64,000 nucleotides of DNA from NCBI RefSeq assembly GCF_030813715.1, contig NZ_JAUSUZ010000001.1, forward strand, positions 9,034,501 to 9,098,500. The letters are read 5' to 3'. The position numbers and the translations under genes were made by a program. Position 1 is the stretch's first letter. Every line of letters begins with the position of its first letter. The notes under the pieces are model-generated. The model was not told the DNA's origin, made no database searches, and saw nothing but the letters and a program-made list of their open reading frames with translations. The stretch is from Catenuloplanes indicus. GTDB lineage: Bacteria; Actinomycetota; Actinomycetes; Mycobacteriales; Micromonosporaceae. Shown piece after piece: positions 46,358 through 54,561 of this stretch.

Positions 46358-47036
46358 CCGTCGCGCCGACCGCGAGCCAGATCGCGACGCGGAGCAGTTG
46401 CAGGCAGGTCGACAGGACCGCCCGCCGGGGCCGGGGCGGCAGCAGCCCGGCCACGTCGAGGGTGTCGAACTGCCAGCGATGACCGTCACCGGCCGTGGCC
46501 GGCTCGCTCGACGAGGATTCGATCTCCGCGTACTCCACGACGTTCCTGTAGTGTCGTTCCGCGATTCGGGCGAGGCTGCCGGCCGACTGATCTCCCGACT
46601 CGAGGTACACGATCCGGGACTCCCGCCAGAAGTCTCGTACCGTGGAGATCTGGAACATTCGGGCGAGCATTCTCTCCAACTCGAGCTCCGTCATCCGGCC
46701 GTGCCGCAATGCGGTCTCGAAGTAGCTGAACTCCATGCCTAGATAGGCATGCAGCGTCATCTCTCTGTTGCTCAGAGCGTGTGGAAATCCCCAGAGCGGG
46801 AGGTATTCCTCGTTCTCCAGCGCCACCAGCATGAGGTCATTCCGCATGCCGCGGACGACCTCCTCCTCGGATGCTCGCGCCTGCCGGTGCTGCAAGCGCA
46901 GCGAGTGCACCACGCCGACCAGCGCTAGTGCGGAGATCACGGTGCCGAGCGCGCCGACCGCCTGACCGATGTCACTGATGGTCTGCCAGTCGATCGACGT
47001 GACGAACGCGTTCACCGCCTCATGGACGATTCGCAT
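46320..47036 (-). CDS. DUF6082-like membrane protein
   Basis: 238 residues. One N-terminal hydrophobic segment (AVGALGTVISALALVGVVHSL) is followed by a cytosolic helical domain: VRGMRNDLMLVALENEEYLPLW, LGMEFSYFETALRHGRMTELELERML and FWRESRIVYLESGDQSAG. This matches the pattern I know for DUF6082, common in Streptomyces and Micromonosporaceae; the function is unknown. A second hydrophobic stretch near the C-terminus (LQLLRVAIWLAVGATV) may be a second membrane helix. Lower GC than its neighbours (more A/T at third positions) hints at transfer. Convergent overlap with the DUF397 gene. Confidence 0.7.
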   Translation of the reverse strand: MRIVHEAVNAFVTSIDWQTISDIGQAVGALGTVISALALVGVVHSLRLQHRQARASEEEVVRGMRNDLMLVALENEEYLPLWGFPHALSNREMTLHAYLGMEFSYFETALRHGRMTELELERMLARMFQISTVRDFWRESRIVYLESGDQSAGSLARIAERHYRNVVEYAEIESSSSEPATAGDGHRWQFDTLDVAGLLPPRPRRAVLSTCLQLLRVAIWLAVGATVRRGRYRSARRR

Positions 47037-47210
47037 AAGGGCATGAGAGCACACCCTCGCAATGTCACTGCCGGCCGTGAATGTGAATCCGCGGTTCATT
47101 CGTGAAAGCTGGGTGATCGGCTGACGTCGTTCCGGATCGGAAACCACTCAAACGAGTGAGTGCGCAATTTGCCGTTGTGGAATGTGTGCATCGGGCACCG
47201 GCCCGTATCC

Positions 47211-47247
47211 GGTTCCCGGGGCCGGTGAAGGGCTGGCCCCGGGAACC
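47211..47247 (-). terminator. Terminator of the polysaccharide operon
   Basis: A perfect 13 bp stem (ggttcccggggcc / ggccccgggaacc) with an 11 nt loop begins 5 bp after the stop of the last gene of the minus-strand operon. There is no T tract. Confidence 0.75.
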
Positions 47248-47252
47248 GTGGG

Positions 47253-47948
47253 TCACACGCGGGACAATGCGCGGTCGCTGACCACGCACTGCATGCCGAA
47301 CTGGCGGGCCCGGCGGATGGCGAAGTCCGTCAGGCCCTGGGTGTCGGCGTAGTCCAGGGCGATGAGGTCCAGTTCCAGCTGGAGCAGCTGCTCGGCGATC
47401 TGGGCGTGGAACTCCAGGGTGTCAGCGGGCCAGGGGGCGTAGCCCTCGTCGGTCCAGCGGGCCGAGAAGGACTCGAAGACGACGCCGTCGACGATCTCGG
47501 CGAGGCGGGGGAGCATGCCGAAGCCGCGGTTCGCCAGCAGGTAGGCCGGCTGAGCCTCCTCGCGGATCGCGCCGACCAGCGTGAGCAGGTGCGGCACGTC
47601 CTCGGGGTAGGTCAGCTCGACGTTCAGCGTGTCCAGGAACAGGCCGTGGAAGCCCTGTTTCATCGCCGCCTTGGCCTGGCCGACCACGTGCTCGACCCAG
47701 AGCGGGTGTCCGACGTGGACGAACGCGCCGCCCCAGTCGGGGTTGCGTTCCTGGCGCTGCCACGGGGCCGGGGGGCCGGTGTCCTCGGACAGCGACAGGT
47801 AGCCGAGCGTCTGCACGCCGGCCTCGGCCAGGTAGGTCAGTTCGGCCGGTTTGTAGAAGTCGGGCTGCAGCACCACGCGCGGGTACTCGGCCAGCTCGAC
47901 GAGCTTGCCGTTGCCGTAGTAGAAGCAGATCGGGGCCTTCGCGCTCAT
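47253..47948 (-). CDS. GH114-like protein (endo-alpha-1,4-polygalactosaminidase family) without signal peptide
   Basis: 231 residues with a TIM-barrel GH114 pattern: VLQPDFYKPAELTYLAEAGVQTLGYLSLSE spans the early strands, FHGLFLDTLNVELTYPED holds the catalytic-type Asp, and VVFESFSARW the catalytic-type Glu, followed by LDLIALDYADTQGL. GH114 enzymes cleave alpha-1,4-linked galactosamine polymers. There is no leader, so it would act in the cytoplasm, unlike the secreted paralogue at 50256. Last gene of the operon; its ATG overlaps the stop of the epimerase upstream by 4 nt. Confidence 0.8.
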   Translation of the reverse strand: MSAKAPICFYYGNGKLVELAEYPRVVLQPDFYKPAELTYLAEAGVQTLGYLSLSEDTGPPAPWQRQERNPDWGGAFVHVGHPLWVEHVVGQAKAAMKQGFHGLFLDTLNVELTYPEDVPHLLTLVGAIREEAQPAYLLANRGFGMLPRLAEIVDGVVFESFSARWTDEGYAPWPADTLEFHAQIAEQLLQLELDLIALDYADTQGLTDFAIRRARQFGMQCVVSDRALSRV

Positions 47949-48916
47949 TGCGGCCGTCCGTGCTCCTTGTACCACGCGAACGTGGTCCGGACGCCTTCCT
48001 CCAGCGGTACGGTCGGCTCGTACCCGGTCAGCGAGCGCAGCAGCGTCAGGTCGGGGCAGCGGCGCTTGACCGAGCCGGGCGGCGCGTCCGACGGCGCCAG
48101 CGTGGCGGACGTGCCGGCGACCCGAAGGACCAGCTTGGCGAGGTCGCCGATGTTGGTCTCCTCGCGGTCGTTGCCGATGTGCACGATCCGGCCGGCGGCG
48201 CCGGGGGAGCGCATGAGCAGCAGGATCGCCGTCACCGCGTCGTCGACGTGGCAGAACGCGCGGAACTGGTCGGCGCCCGGGACTGCGAACGTGTCCGCGC
48301 CGGACAGCGCGCGCAGCGACATCTCCGGGATGACGTGGTCGGCGCCCATCCGCGGGCCGTACACGTTGTGGAACCGGCCGACCACGGCGTCGAAGCCCTT
48401 CGCCCGGGACGTGTGGACGAACGCGGCCTCGCCGAGGAGCTTGCTGACCGCGTACGCGAAGCGCGGCGCGGTCACGTCGGAGATCTGCGCCGGGATGTTC
48501 TCCGGCGTCGGCACCGGCACGATCCCGGCGTCGACACCGCCCGCGTAGACCTCGCTGGTCGACGCGAAGAACACGCGCGAGCCGGGGGCGACCCAGTCGA
48601 GCAGGTGCATCGCGGAGAGCGTGTTGACCCGGACCACGCGCGCCGGGTCCTTCTCCACGTTGCGCACGCCCACCACGGCCGCGAGCAGGTAGATCTCGTC
48701 CCAGCCGGTCGCGGGCAGCGCGGCCCACACGGCGGGGTCGGTCAGGTCGCCGGAGACGACGTCCACCAGCGGGGACGCACGCACCTCGGAGAGGAACGCG
48801 TCCTCGCGGCCGCGCGAGAAGTCGTCCACGATGGTCACCGAGTGACCCTCGGAGACGAGACGACGGGCCAGGTGCAGGCCGATGAAACCGGCACCGCCGA
48901 GCAGGAGAGCCTTCAC
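47945..48916 (-). CDS. NAD-dependent nucleotide-sugar epimerase/dehydratase
   Basis: 323 residues, extended SDR family. The NAD-binding glycine motif is GGAGFIGLHLARRL and the active-site signature is STSEVYAGG with YAVSK (Tyr-x-x-x-Lys). IYLLAAVVGVRNVEKDPARV and FCHVDDAVTAILLL are as in UDP-glucose 4-epimerase and UDP-xylose synthase relatives. The exact reaction cannot be assigned. Overlaps both neighbours by 4 nt. Confidence 0.9.
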   Translation of the reverse strand: MKALLLGGAGFIGLHLARRLVSEGHSVTIVDDFSRGREDAFLSEVRASPLVDVVSGDLTDPAVWAALPATGWDEIYLLAAVVGVRNVEKDPARVVRVNTLSAMHLLDWVAPGSRVFFASTSEVYAGGVDAGIVPVPTPENIPAQISDVTAPRFAYAVSKLLGEAAFVHTSRAKGFDAVVGRFHNVYGPRMGADHVIPEMSLRALSGADTFAVPGADQFRAFCHVDDAVTAILLLMRSPGAAGRIVHIGNDREETNIGDLAKLVLRVAGTSATLAPSDAPPGSVKRRCPDLTLLRSLTGYEPTVPLEEGVRTTFAWYKEHGRPQ

Positions 48917-50226
48917 GCCGAAACCGCCTCAGGTGCAGAAGGAAGGTAGCCGAGACCCGCGTACCGGATGCCCGCGGCACGGACCGCGGACTCGTCCAGC
49001 ACCCGCCACGAGTCGTAGATGAACGCCGGCTGTGCGCCGCCCAGGATCTCGGGTATCCGGATCGCCCGGTAGTCCGGGTGGTCGTTGATGATCAGCACGG
49101 CGTCCGCGTCGGTGAACGCCTTGTCCAGCGACACCGGCTCGCCGCCGTACTGCCGGATCACGTCGTCGCTGACCAGCGGGTCGTGCCCGATCACGGTCAC
49201 GCCCGCGGCGGAGAACACGCGCATCATGGTGGCGATCGGCGTGCCGCGCATGTCGTCGGTGGCCGGCCAGCCCTTGTACGCCCAGCCGAGCACCGCCAGC
49301 CGCGCCCCGAGGCTGCGGCCGCGCGCCTCCTTGAGCATCTTCACGATCGTCTCGCCGACGTGGATCGGCAGGTACTCGTTGAGCTCGCGTGCCTTGCCGA
49401 CCAGGAACGGCGGCCGGTCACCGGCGGAGTCGATCAGGATGTACGGGTCCTTGGACAGGCAGCCGCCGCCGACGTACCCGGGCTTGGCGATGTCCGGCCG
49501 CGGGTAGTCCACGTTCGTGGCCCGGATGACCTCCAGCGGGTCCAGCCCGTGCCGCTCCGCGATCAGCGCGATCTCGTTGCCGAACGAGTAGATCAGGTCG
49601 GTGTGGCAGTTGTTGGTCAGCTTGACCAGCTCCGCCGTCTCCAGGCCGGACACGGTCTGGATCGTCTGCGCCAGCCCGGAGAAGAACTCCACGCCGGCCG
49701 CCAGCGACGCGTCGTCCAGGCCGCCGATCACCTGCGGCAACTCGACCAGTTCGCGCAGCGCCTGACCCTGGATGGTGCGTTCCGGCGCCATCACCAGCTT
49801 GACGTCGTCGCCCCACGCGGCCTGCAGCTCCGGCAGCACCACGTTGCGGGACGTGCCGACCGGCACGGTGCTGCGCACCACGACCAGCGTGCCCGGGCGG
49901 CAGGACGCGGCGACCCCGCGCGCGGCCGCGGCCAGGTTAGCCAGGTTCGGGCGGCGGGTGATGTCGTCGACCGGCGTGGACACGCTGATCACCGCGACCT
50001 CGACGTCGGACGGCAGCTCCGTGGAGACGAAGATGTCCTTGCCGATCCGGTTCGCGAAGATGTCGTCGATGCCCGGCTCGAAGATGTGCGGCCGGCCGCG
50101 GGACAGCGAGTCCAGGATCGCCGGCGACACGTCCGCGCCGTACACGGTGAAGCCCTTCTCGGCGAGGGCGGCGGTGAGCGTGAGGCCCACGTAGCCGAGG
50201 CCCACGACCCCGATCTTGCTTGGCAT
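48913..50226 (-). CDS. Nucleotide-sugar dehydrogenase (UDP-glucose/UDP-ManNAc dehydrogenase family)
   Basis: 437 residues. N-terminal Rossmann domain (KIGVVGLGYVGLTLTAALA), the central KLTNNCHTDLIYSFGNEIA with substrate-binding residues, the catalytic Cys in GGGCLSKDPYIL and a C-terminal UDP-binding domain (VLGWAYKGWPATDDMRGTP). It oxidises the C6 of a nucleotide sugar to a uronic acid using two NAD+. With epimerases and a nucleotidyltransferase in the same operon it supplies an acidic sugar donor or primer. agaggag lies 8-10 nt upstream of the ATG; gap of 29 bp to the gene before. Confidence 0.93.
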   Translation of the reverse strand: MPSKIGVVGLGYVGLTLTAALAEKGFTVYGADVSPAILDSLSRGRPHIFEPGIDDIFANRIGKDIFVSTELPSDVEVAVISVSTPVDDITRRPNLANLAAAARGVAASCRPGTLVVVRSTVPVGTSRNVVLPELQAAWGDDVKLVMAPERTIQGQALRELVELPQVIGGLDDASLAAGVEFFSGLAQTIQTVSGLETAELVKLTNNCHTDLIYSFGNEIALIAERHGLDPLEVIRATNVDYPRPDIAKPGYVGGGCLSKDPYILIDSAGDRPPFLVGKARELNEYLPIHVGETIVKMLKEARGRSLGARLAVLGWAYKGWPATDDMRGTPIATMMRVFSAAGVTVIGHDPLVSDDVIRQYGGEPVSLDKAFTDADAVLIINDHPDYRAIRIPEILGGAQPAFIYDSWRVLDESAVRAAGIRYAGLGYLPSAPEAVSA

Positions 50227-50255
50227 TGCGTTGTGCTCCTCTCGGATGTGAGCGG

Positions 50256-51329
50256 TCAGCCGCAGATCGCGGCGGGCCGGTCGAGATCGCGTACGGTGAC
50301 CGTGCCGGCGAAGCGTTCGGCCCGGTAGCGGCCGCAGGCGGACGACACCGCGTCCCTGCGGACCGCGTAGTCGACGGCGAGCACGAACTTGCCCGCGTCG
50401 CGCAGTGCCCGGGTGTTCGCCAGGTTCTCCGTGCACCAGTCCTCGGTGCACGGTTCGTCGGTGGCCAGGTAGAACAGCTCCTCCATCGCGATCCCGTCGA
50501 TGGCGGCCGTGTAGCCGGGGTGTTCGCGCAGCTCCGGCGAGTTCTGCGGGACGATGAGGAAGCCGGGCTTGCGCTCCTTCGCGTACTTGCTGATCCGCAC
50601 GATCAGGTTCGTCATCTCCCGGCCGAGCGCGTCCCGGTCCTTGCCCTGTGCGGCGCCGAGGTCGATCTCCTCGTACGCGAGCGGGGTGTCCAGGTAGACG
50701 CCGTCGAACCCGGCCGCGATGGCCTGGTCGACGCGCGGCTTGACCACCCGGTCCCACCAGCGCGGGTCCCAGTAGCGCACGAAGTACTCGCCGGGCCAGT
50801 CGCCCCACTCGTTGGCGAACATCTCCGGTGCGTCCTTGCGCAGGCCCGGGTACTCCGGCCGGAAGTCCTCGAGGCTGCCGATCTCGAAGTAGGACAGCAC
50901 CCGCTTGCCGGTCCTCTGCACCGCGCCGATCTCGTCCTTGCGGAAGAAGTCGCGGTGCGCGTCCCGAGCAAGATCGATGACCACCATCTGGTACGGCCCG
51001 GCCGCCAGCTGCTGCAGGCCGCCCGACGGATAGTCCTGCAACTGGTACGCCCAGGTGGTGATCTTCCCCGGAGCGGGCGGCGGAGGAACGGCGGTGGCCG
51101 ACGGGGACGGCGAGGGCGAGCCGGGCGGCGCCGACCCGGCACCCGCGTCCGAGGACGGCCCGGCCGAGCCGGAAGCGGCGGCCGACGGGGACGGGGACCC
51201 CTGGGACAGGTCAGGCGGGGTGGTGCGGGGACCCTCGGCAACGAGCCCCCACACCCCGGCCACGAGCAGCACCAGGACCACGGCCGTGACCGGGATCCAC
51301 CAGCGCCGCCGCCACCATGCCTGGTTCAC
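50256..51329 (-). CDS. Secreted/anchored GH114 endo-alpha-1,4-polygalactosaminidase family protein
   Basis: 357 residues. A signal-anchor (RRRWWIPVTAVVLVLLVAGVWGLV) and a 55-residue Ser/Pro/Ala linker lead to a GH114 TIM barrel. TTWAYQLQDYPSG is the first strand, VLSYFEIGSLEDFRPEY the third, GFDGVYLDTPLAYEEIDL holds the Asp, and IDGIAMEELFYLA the Glu. Four Cys near the C-terminus may form disulfides. It would cut galactosamine-type polymer at the cell surface for length control or release. The GTG at 51329 overlaps the epimerase stop. Confidence 0.88.
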   Translation of the reverse strand: MNQAWWRRRWWIPVTAVVLVLLVAGVWGLVAEGPRTTPPDLSQGSPSPSAAASGSAGPSSDAGAGSAPPGSPSPSPSATAVPPPPAPGKITTWAYQLQDYPSGGLQQLAAGPYQMVVIDLARDAHRDFFRKDEIGAVQRTGKRVLSYFEIGSLEDFRPEYPGLRKDAPEMFANEWGDWPGEYFVRYWDPRWWDRVVKPRVDQAIAAGFDGVYLDTPLAYEEIDLGAAQGKDRDALGREMTNLIVRISKYAKERKPGFLIVPQNSPELREHPGYTAAIDGIAMEELFYLATDEPCTEDWCTENLANTRALRDAGKFVLAVDYAVRRDAVSSACGRYRAERFAGTVTVRDLDRPAAICG

Positions 51330-52213
51330 CGGCGCTCCCCGGCGTTCCAGACGTCCTTGATCGTCGTTTCCAGATCTCGCACCGGCGTCCATCCCAGTTC
51401 GTTGCGTGCGCGGCTCACGTCCGCGCGGATCCATGTCACCGCCGCAGACCGGGACGGGCCGGCCCCGGCCTCGCGGATCGTCCCGGTCCAGCCGGCCTCG
51501 GCCGCGAGCAGCCCGACCGCCTCCCGCGCGGTCACCGCCCGGCCGCTGCCCGCGTTGTAGACCCGGCTCGGCACGTCCCGGGCCAGCACCACGGTGGCGA
51601 CCAGCGCGGCCAGGTCCCGTACGTCCACGAAGTCGCGGTGCGCGCCGAGCGGGCCGAGCTGGATCTCACCGGTGCCGCCGGCCAGCGCGGCCCGGATGCG
51701 CGCGGCGGCGCGGCCGAGCAGCGTCTCCTCGCTCATCCCGGGCCCGATCGGGTTGAACACGCGCAGTGAGACCGCGTCCAGCCCGTCAGCGATCGTGAAC
51801 AGCCGGGTGCCGGCGACGTGGCTGACGCCGTACGCGCCGACCGGCAGCAACGGGTCGTCCTCGCGCACCGACCGGCCGGGCTCGACCACGCCGTACTCAC
51901 CGGCCGAGCCCATCCGCACCAGCCGCGCTCGCGGTGCCGCGGCCGCGGACGCCTCCAGCAGCTTCGACGCGACCAGCGTGTTCGCGGCCAGCAGTTCGGT
52001 GGCGGTGCCGCCGAGCGCGCCCACGCAGCTGACGATCGCGTCCGGCGCGGTTGCGCGCAGCAGTGCGGTCAGCCCGTCCACGCCGCCGGCGACCAGATCG
52101 TGTTGCGCACGGCCGGGCGTGACCACCTCGGCGACGCGCGGGTCCGCGGCGAGCACGGATCGCACGTGCCCGCCGATGAACCCGGACGCGCCGAAGAGGA
52201 GAACCCGGGTCAC
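51326..52213 (-). CDS. NAD-dependent epimerase/dehydratase
   Basis: 295 residues, SDR fold. LLFGASGFIGGHVRSVLA is the NAD motif, VRMGSAGEYGVVEPGRSV and YGVSHVAGTRL contain the Tyr of the active site, though Lys of the usual YxxxK is replaced (YGVSHVAG), so catalysis may be altered or it may be a reductase-like member. FNPIGPGMSEETLLGR and HRDFVDVRDLAALV are typical. The GTG start at 52213 overlaps the nucleotidyltransferase stop. Confidence 0.85.
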   Translation of the reverse strand: MTRVLLFGASGFIGGHVRSVLAADPRVAEVVTPGRAQHDLVAGGVDGLTALLRATAPDAIVSCVGALGGTATELLAANTLVASKLLEASAAAAPRARLVRMGSAGEYGVVEPGRSVREDDPLLPVGAYGVSHVAGTRLFTIADGLDAVSLRVFNPIGPGMSEETLLGRAAARIRAALAGGTGEIQLGPLGAHRDFVDVRDLAALVATVVLARDVPSRVYNAGSGRAVTAREAVGLLAAEAGWTGTIREAGAGPSRSAAVTWIRADVSRARNELGWTPVRDLETTIKDVWNAGERR

Positions 52214-52992
52214 ACCGGCTCCCCGGTGACCGCGTCCGGCTTCGGCGACAGGATCGCCTCCGGCGTGGGCGGCACGACGATCCGCTCGCGCAGCAGGATC
52301 GGCTTCAGCTCCGCGAAGTTCCGGTTCGCCTCGTCGTAGTCCTCGGGGCGGCCGATGTCCAGCCAGAAGCCCTCGAACGGGTAGATCGCCGCGTGCTCGT
52401 TCTTCGCCAGCAGGTCCAGGACCAGCTGGTCGAAACCGAACGGCTGACCGGCCGGGTACGGCGCGATCGTCTTCCGGGACATGCCGTAGACGCCCATGCT
52501 GACCGAGTACGTCAGCGACGGCTTCTCCCGGAAACCGGTGATCCGCCCGTCCGCGTTGTCCAGCACGCCGAAGTCGATCCGGTGCACCCGCTCGGACGTG
52601 GCCACGGTGACCGCCGCACCGGAGTCCGCGTGCGTGCGCAGCAGGTGCCCGTAGTCCAGGTCGGTGAGCACGTCGCCGTTCATCACCAGGAACTCGTCCG
52701 GCAGGCTGTCCTTCAGCCCGAACAGCGGTCCCACCGTGTTGAGCGGCTTCTCCTCCTCCACGTAGTCGATCGTCAGTCCCCACTCGCTGCCGTCGCCGAC
52801 GAAGGCGCGGATCAGCGGGCCGAGATGGTTGATCGCGAGGGTCACCGAGGTGAACCCGCACGAGGCGAGCTGCTCCAGCACGATCTGCAGGATCGAGTGG
52901 CTGTCCCCGATGGGCATCAGGGGTTTCGGCAGGGCCGTCGTGTACGGACGGAGCCGCACACCCTTGCCCCCGGCGAGGATCACCGCGTGCAT
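52210..52992 (-). CDS. Sugar-1-phosphate nucleotidyltransferase
   Basis: 260 residues, nucleotidyl-transferase fold. HAVILAGGKGVRLRPYTTALPKPLMPIGD carries the nucleotide-binding loop and catalytic Lys, VMNGDVLTDLDYGHLL the metal-binding Asp, and FREKPSLTYSVSMGVYGMS and FWLDIGRPEDYDEANRNF complete the pattern. It makes an NDP-sugar from a sugar 1-phosphate; the base and sugar are not determinable. Start 33 bp downstream of the membrane protein gene. Confidence 0.92.
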   Translation of the reverse strand: MHAVILAGGKGVRLRPYTTALPKPLMPIGDSHSILQIVLEQLASCGFTSVTLAINHLGPLIRAFVGDGSEWGLTIDYVEEEKPLNTVGPLFGLKDSLPDEFLVMNGDVLTDLDYGHLLRTHADSGAAVTVATSERVHRIDFGVLDNADGRITGFREKPSLTYSVSMGVYGMSRKTIAPYPAGQPFGFDQLVLDLLAKNEHAAIYPFEGFWLDIGRPEDYDEANRNFAELKPILLRERIVVPPTPEAILSPKPDAVTGEPV

Positions 52993-53025
52993 CCAGACCT
53001 CCCCACGGTCGGTTGAGCTCGTGTC

Positions 53026-54561
53026 TTACCGGTAGTGCCGGGCCTGCCCGATGACCGGGACCAGGCCTGCGGCGAAGAGACCGAGCAGCGCGAGGACGCT
53101 GCCCAGGTAGAGCGAGGTGTCCAGGACCGGCCCGGCGCGCAGCACCGCGGCGGGCACCAGGTGCAGCGCGACGGCCACGGTCATGGTCGCGCACAGCCAG
53201 CCGAAGCGCGCCCTCCCGGCCAGCAGGAACGCCAGGTAGTACGCACCGGCCAGCGTCACGTGCGCGGCCGTCATCAGCACGCCGGCCGCGGTGAGCAGGC
53301 CGGTCAGCTCCAGGCAGATCAGCAGCAGCAGCGCGGCCACGGCCGGCACCGCGAGGCAGGTCAGTACCTCACGGGCGATCGCCCGCCAGACACCGGCGAC
53401 GAACGCGGCCGGCCGGTGCACCCGCCGGGTCAGCGCCACGGTCTCGGCCCAGAACCGGTTCGCCCGCCACTCCACCAGCCCCATGCACAGGATCAGCGGT
53501 ACCGCCGCGACCGCGACGTCCAGCCGGCCGAGCAGGTACGGCGCCTGCGCGTGGAACAGCAGCGCGGCCGAGGCCAGGCCGTACCCGGTGACGCCGATGA
53601 TCGCGCGGCGCTCCGGGCGCAGCGACGCCAGCAGCGGCGGCTCCGGCCGGGTCTGCTCGCCGGACCGGCGGGTGGTCGCCATCAGGCCGAGCGCGTACGC
53701 GGCCGCGACGCCGAGCACGGTCACCGCGACCGATGCCAGCCGCAGCCCGGCACCGCCGAGGCTCAGGTAGAGCGCGCCGAGCACGAACGCGGGCACCATG
53801 GACAGCGCCAGCCACAGCTCCCGGCGGTAGAAGACCAGGAGCGTCGAGGCCATCTGGTACGCGAGCTGGCCGGTCATCATCGCGACCAGCTCCGGCCCGC
53901 CGCCCCAGCCGAACGCCACCACCACGCCGAGCAGCAGGCCCAGCGGTGGCCCGGCGACCGCGGACCAGAACAGGACCCGCGCGGCCGAGCGGTCCCGGCC
54001 CAGACCCAGCATGCGGTACGCCGCGTGCGCGGCCGTGCCGGACAGCACCCAGCCGAGCGTGCCGGCCGCGACCAGCCCGATGACCAGCGCGCGCAGCCCC
54101 ACCATGGCCAGCACGGCCGGGAACGCGGCGGACGGCAGCACGTAGAGCGGGCCGTGCGCGAGCGTGCGCAGCGCGTCCTTGCGGCCCTGGGTGAGCACGA
54201 CCGGGTTCGGCTCGTCCGGCACCACCGGCGACGGCGGGCCCATCCGCTTGTAGACCTCGAGTGCGAGCGCGAACACGTCGGTGTAGCCGTACTCCACCCG
54301 GGCCGCGCGGTCGGTGTGCCCGTCCGACTCCAGCAGCGCCGCGACCTGCAGCGCGTCCACCGCCTTGCCGAGCTTCGGCCGTACCTTCTCGACCAGGTCG
54401 TCGATCGGGTCGGTGGAGATCCTCGGCAGCAGTACCGTGATGTCGGTGGCGGGTGCCCGGTCCTCGCTGGCCGCGCGGGCCGCGGCCATGATGCCGCCGC
54501 CGGCCGGGGACTTCCGTTTCCTGGTCGGGACCTCGTCGCCGACGTCACTGGAGAGCGTCAT
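53026..54561 (-). CDS. Polytopic membrane protein next to PelF (candidate polysaccharide translocase subunit)
   Basis: 511 residues. A cytosolic N-terminus of about 140 residues, then about 11-12 membrane helices. It has the size and helix number of a flippase (PelG, MATE/Wzx type), but clear PelG motifs are not visible, so this is positional inference. The N-terminal region contains ATDITVLLPRISTDP, resembling the repeated DETT-LPR segments at the C-terminus of the adjacent PelF-like protein, and a helical YGYTDVFALALEVYKRM. Its ATG overlaps the PelF-like stop by 4 nt. Confidence 0.8.
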   Translation of the reverse strand: MTLSSDVGDEVPTRKRKSPAGGGIMAAARAASEDRAPATDITVLLPRISTDPIDDLVEKVRPKLGKAVDALQVAALLESDGHTDRAARVEYGYTDVFALALEVYKRMGPPSPVVPDEPNPVVLTQGRKDALRTLAHGPLYVLPSAAFPAVLAMVGLRALVIGLVAAGTLGWVLSGTAAHAAYRMLGLGRDRSAARVLFWSAVAGPPLGLLLGVVVAFGWGGGPELVAMMTGQLAYQMASTLLVFYRRELWLALSMVPAFVLGALYLSLGGAGLRLASVAVTVLGVAAAYALGLMATTRRSGEQTRPEPPLLASLRPERRAIIGVTGYGLASAALLFHAQAPYLLGRLDVAVAAVPLILCMGLVEWRANRFWAETVALTRRVHRPAAFVAGVWRAIAREVLTCLAVPAVAALLLLICLELTGLLTAAGVLMTAAHVTLAGAYYLAFLLAGRARFGWLCATMTVAVALHLVPAAVLRAGPVLDTSLYLGSVLALLGLFAAGLVPVIGQARHYR

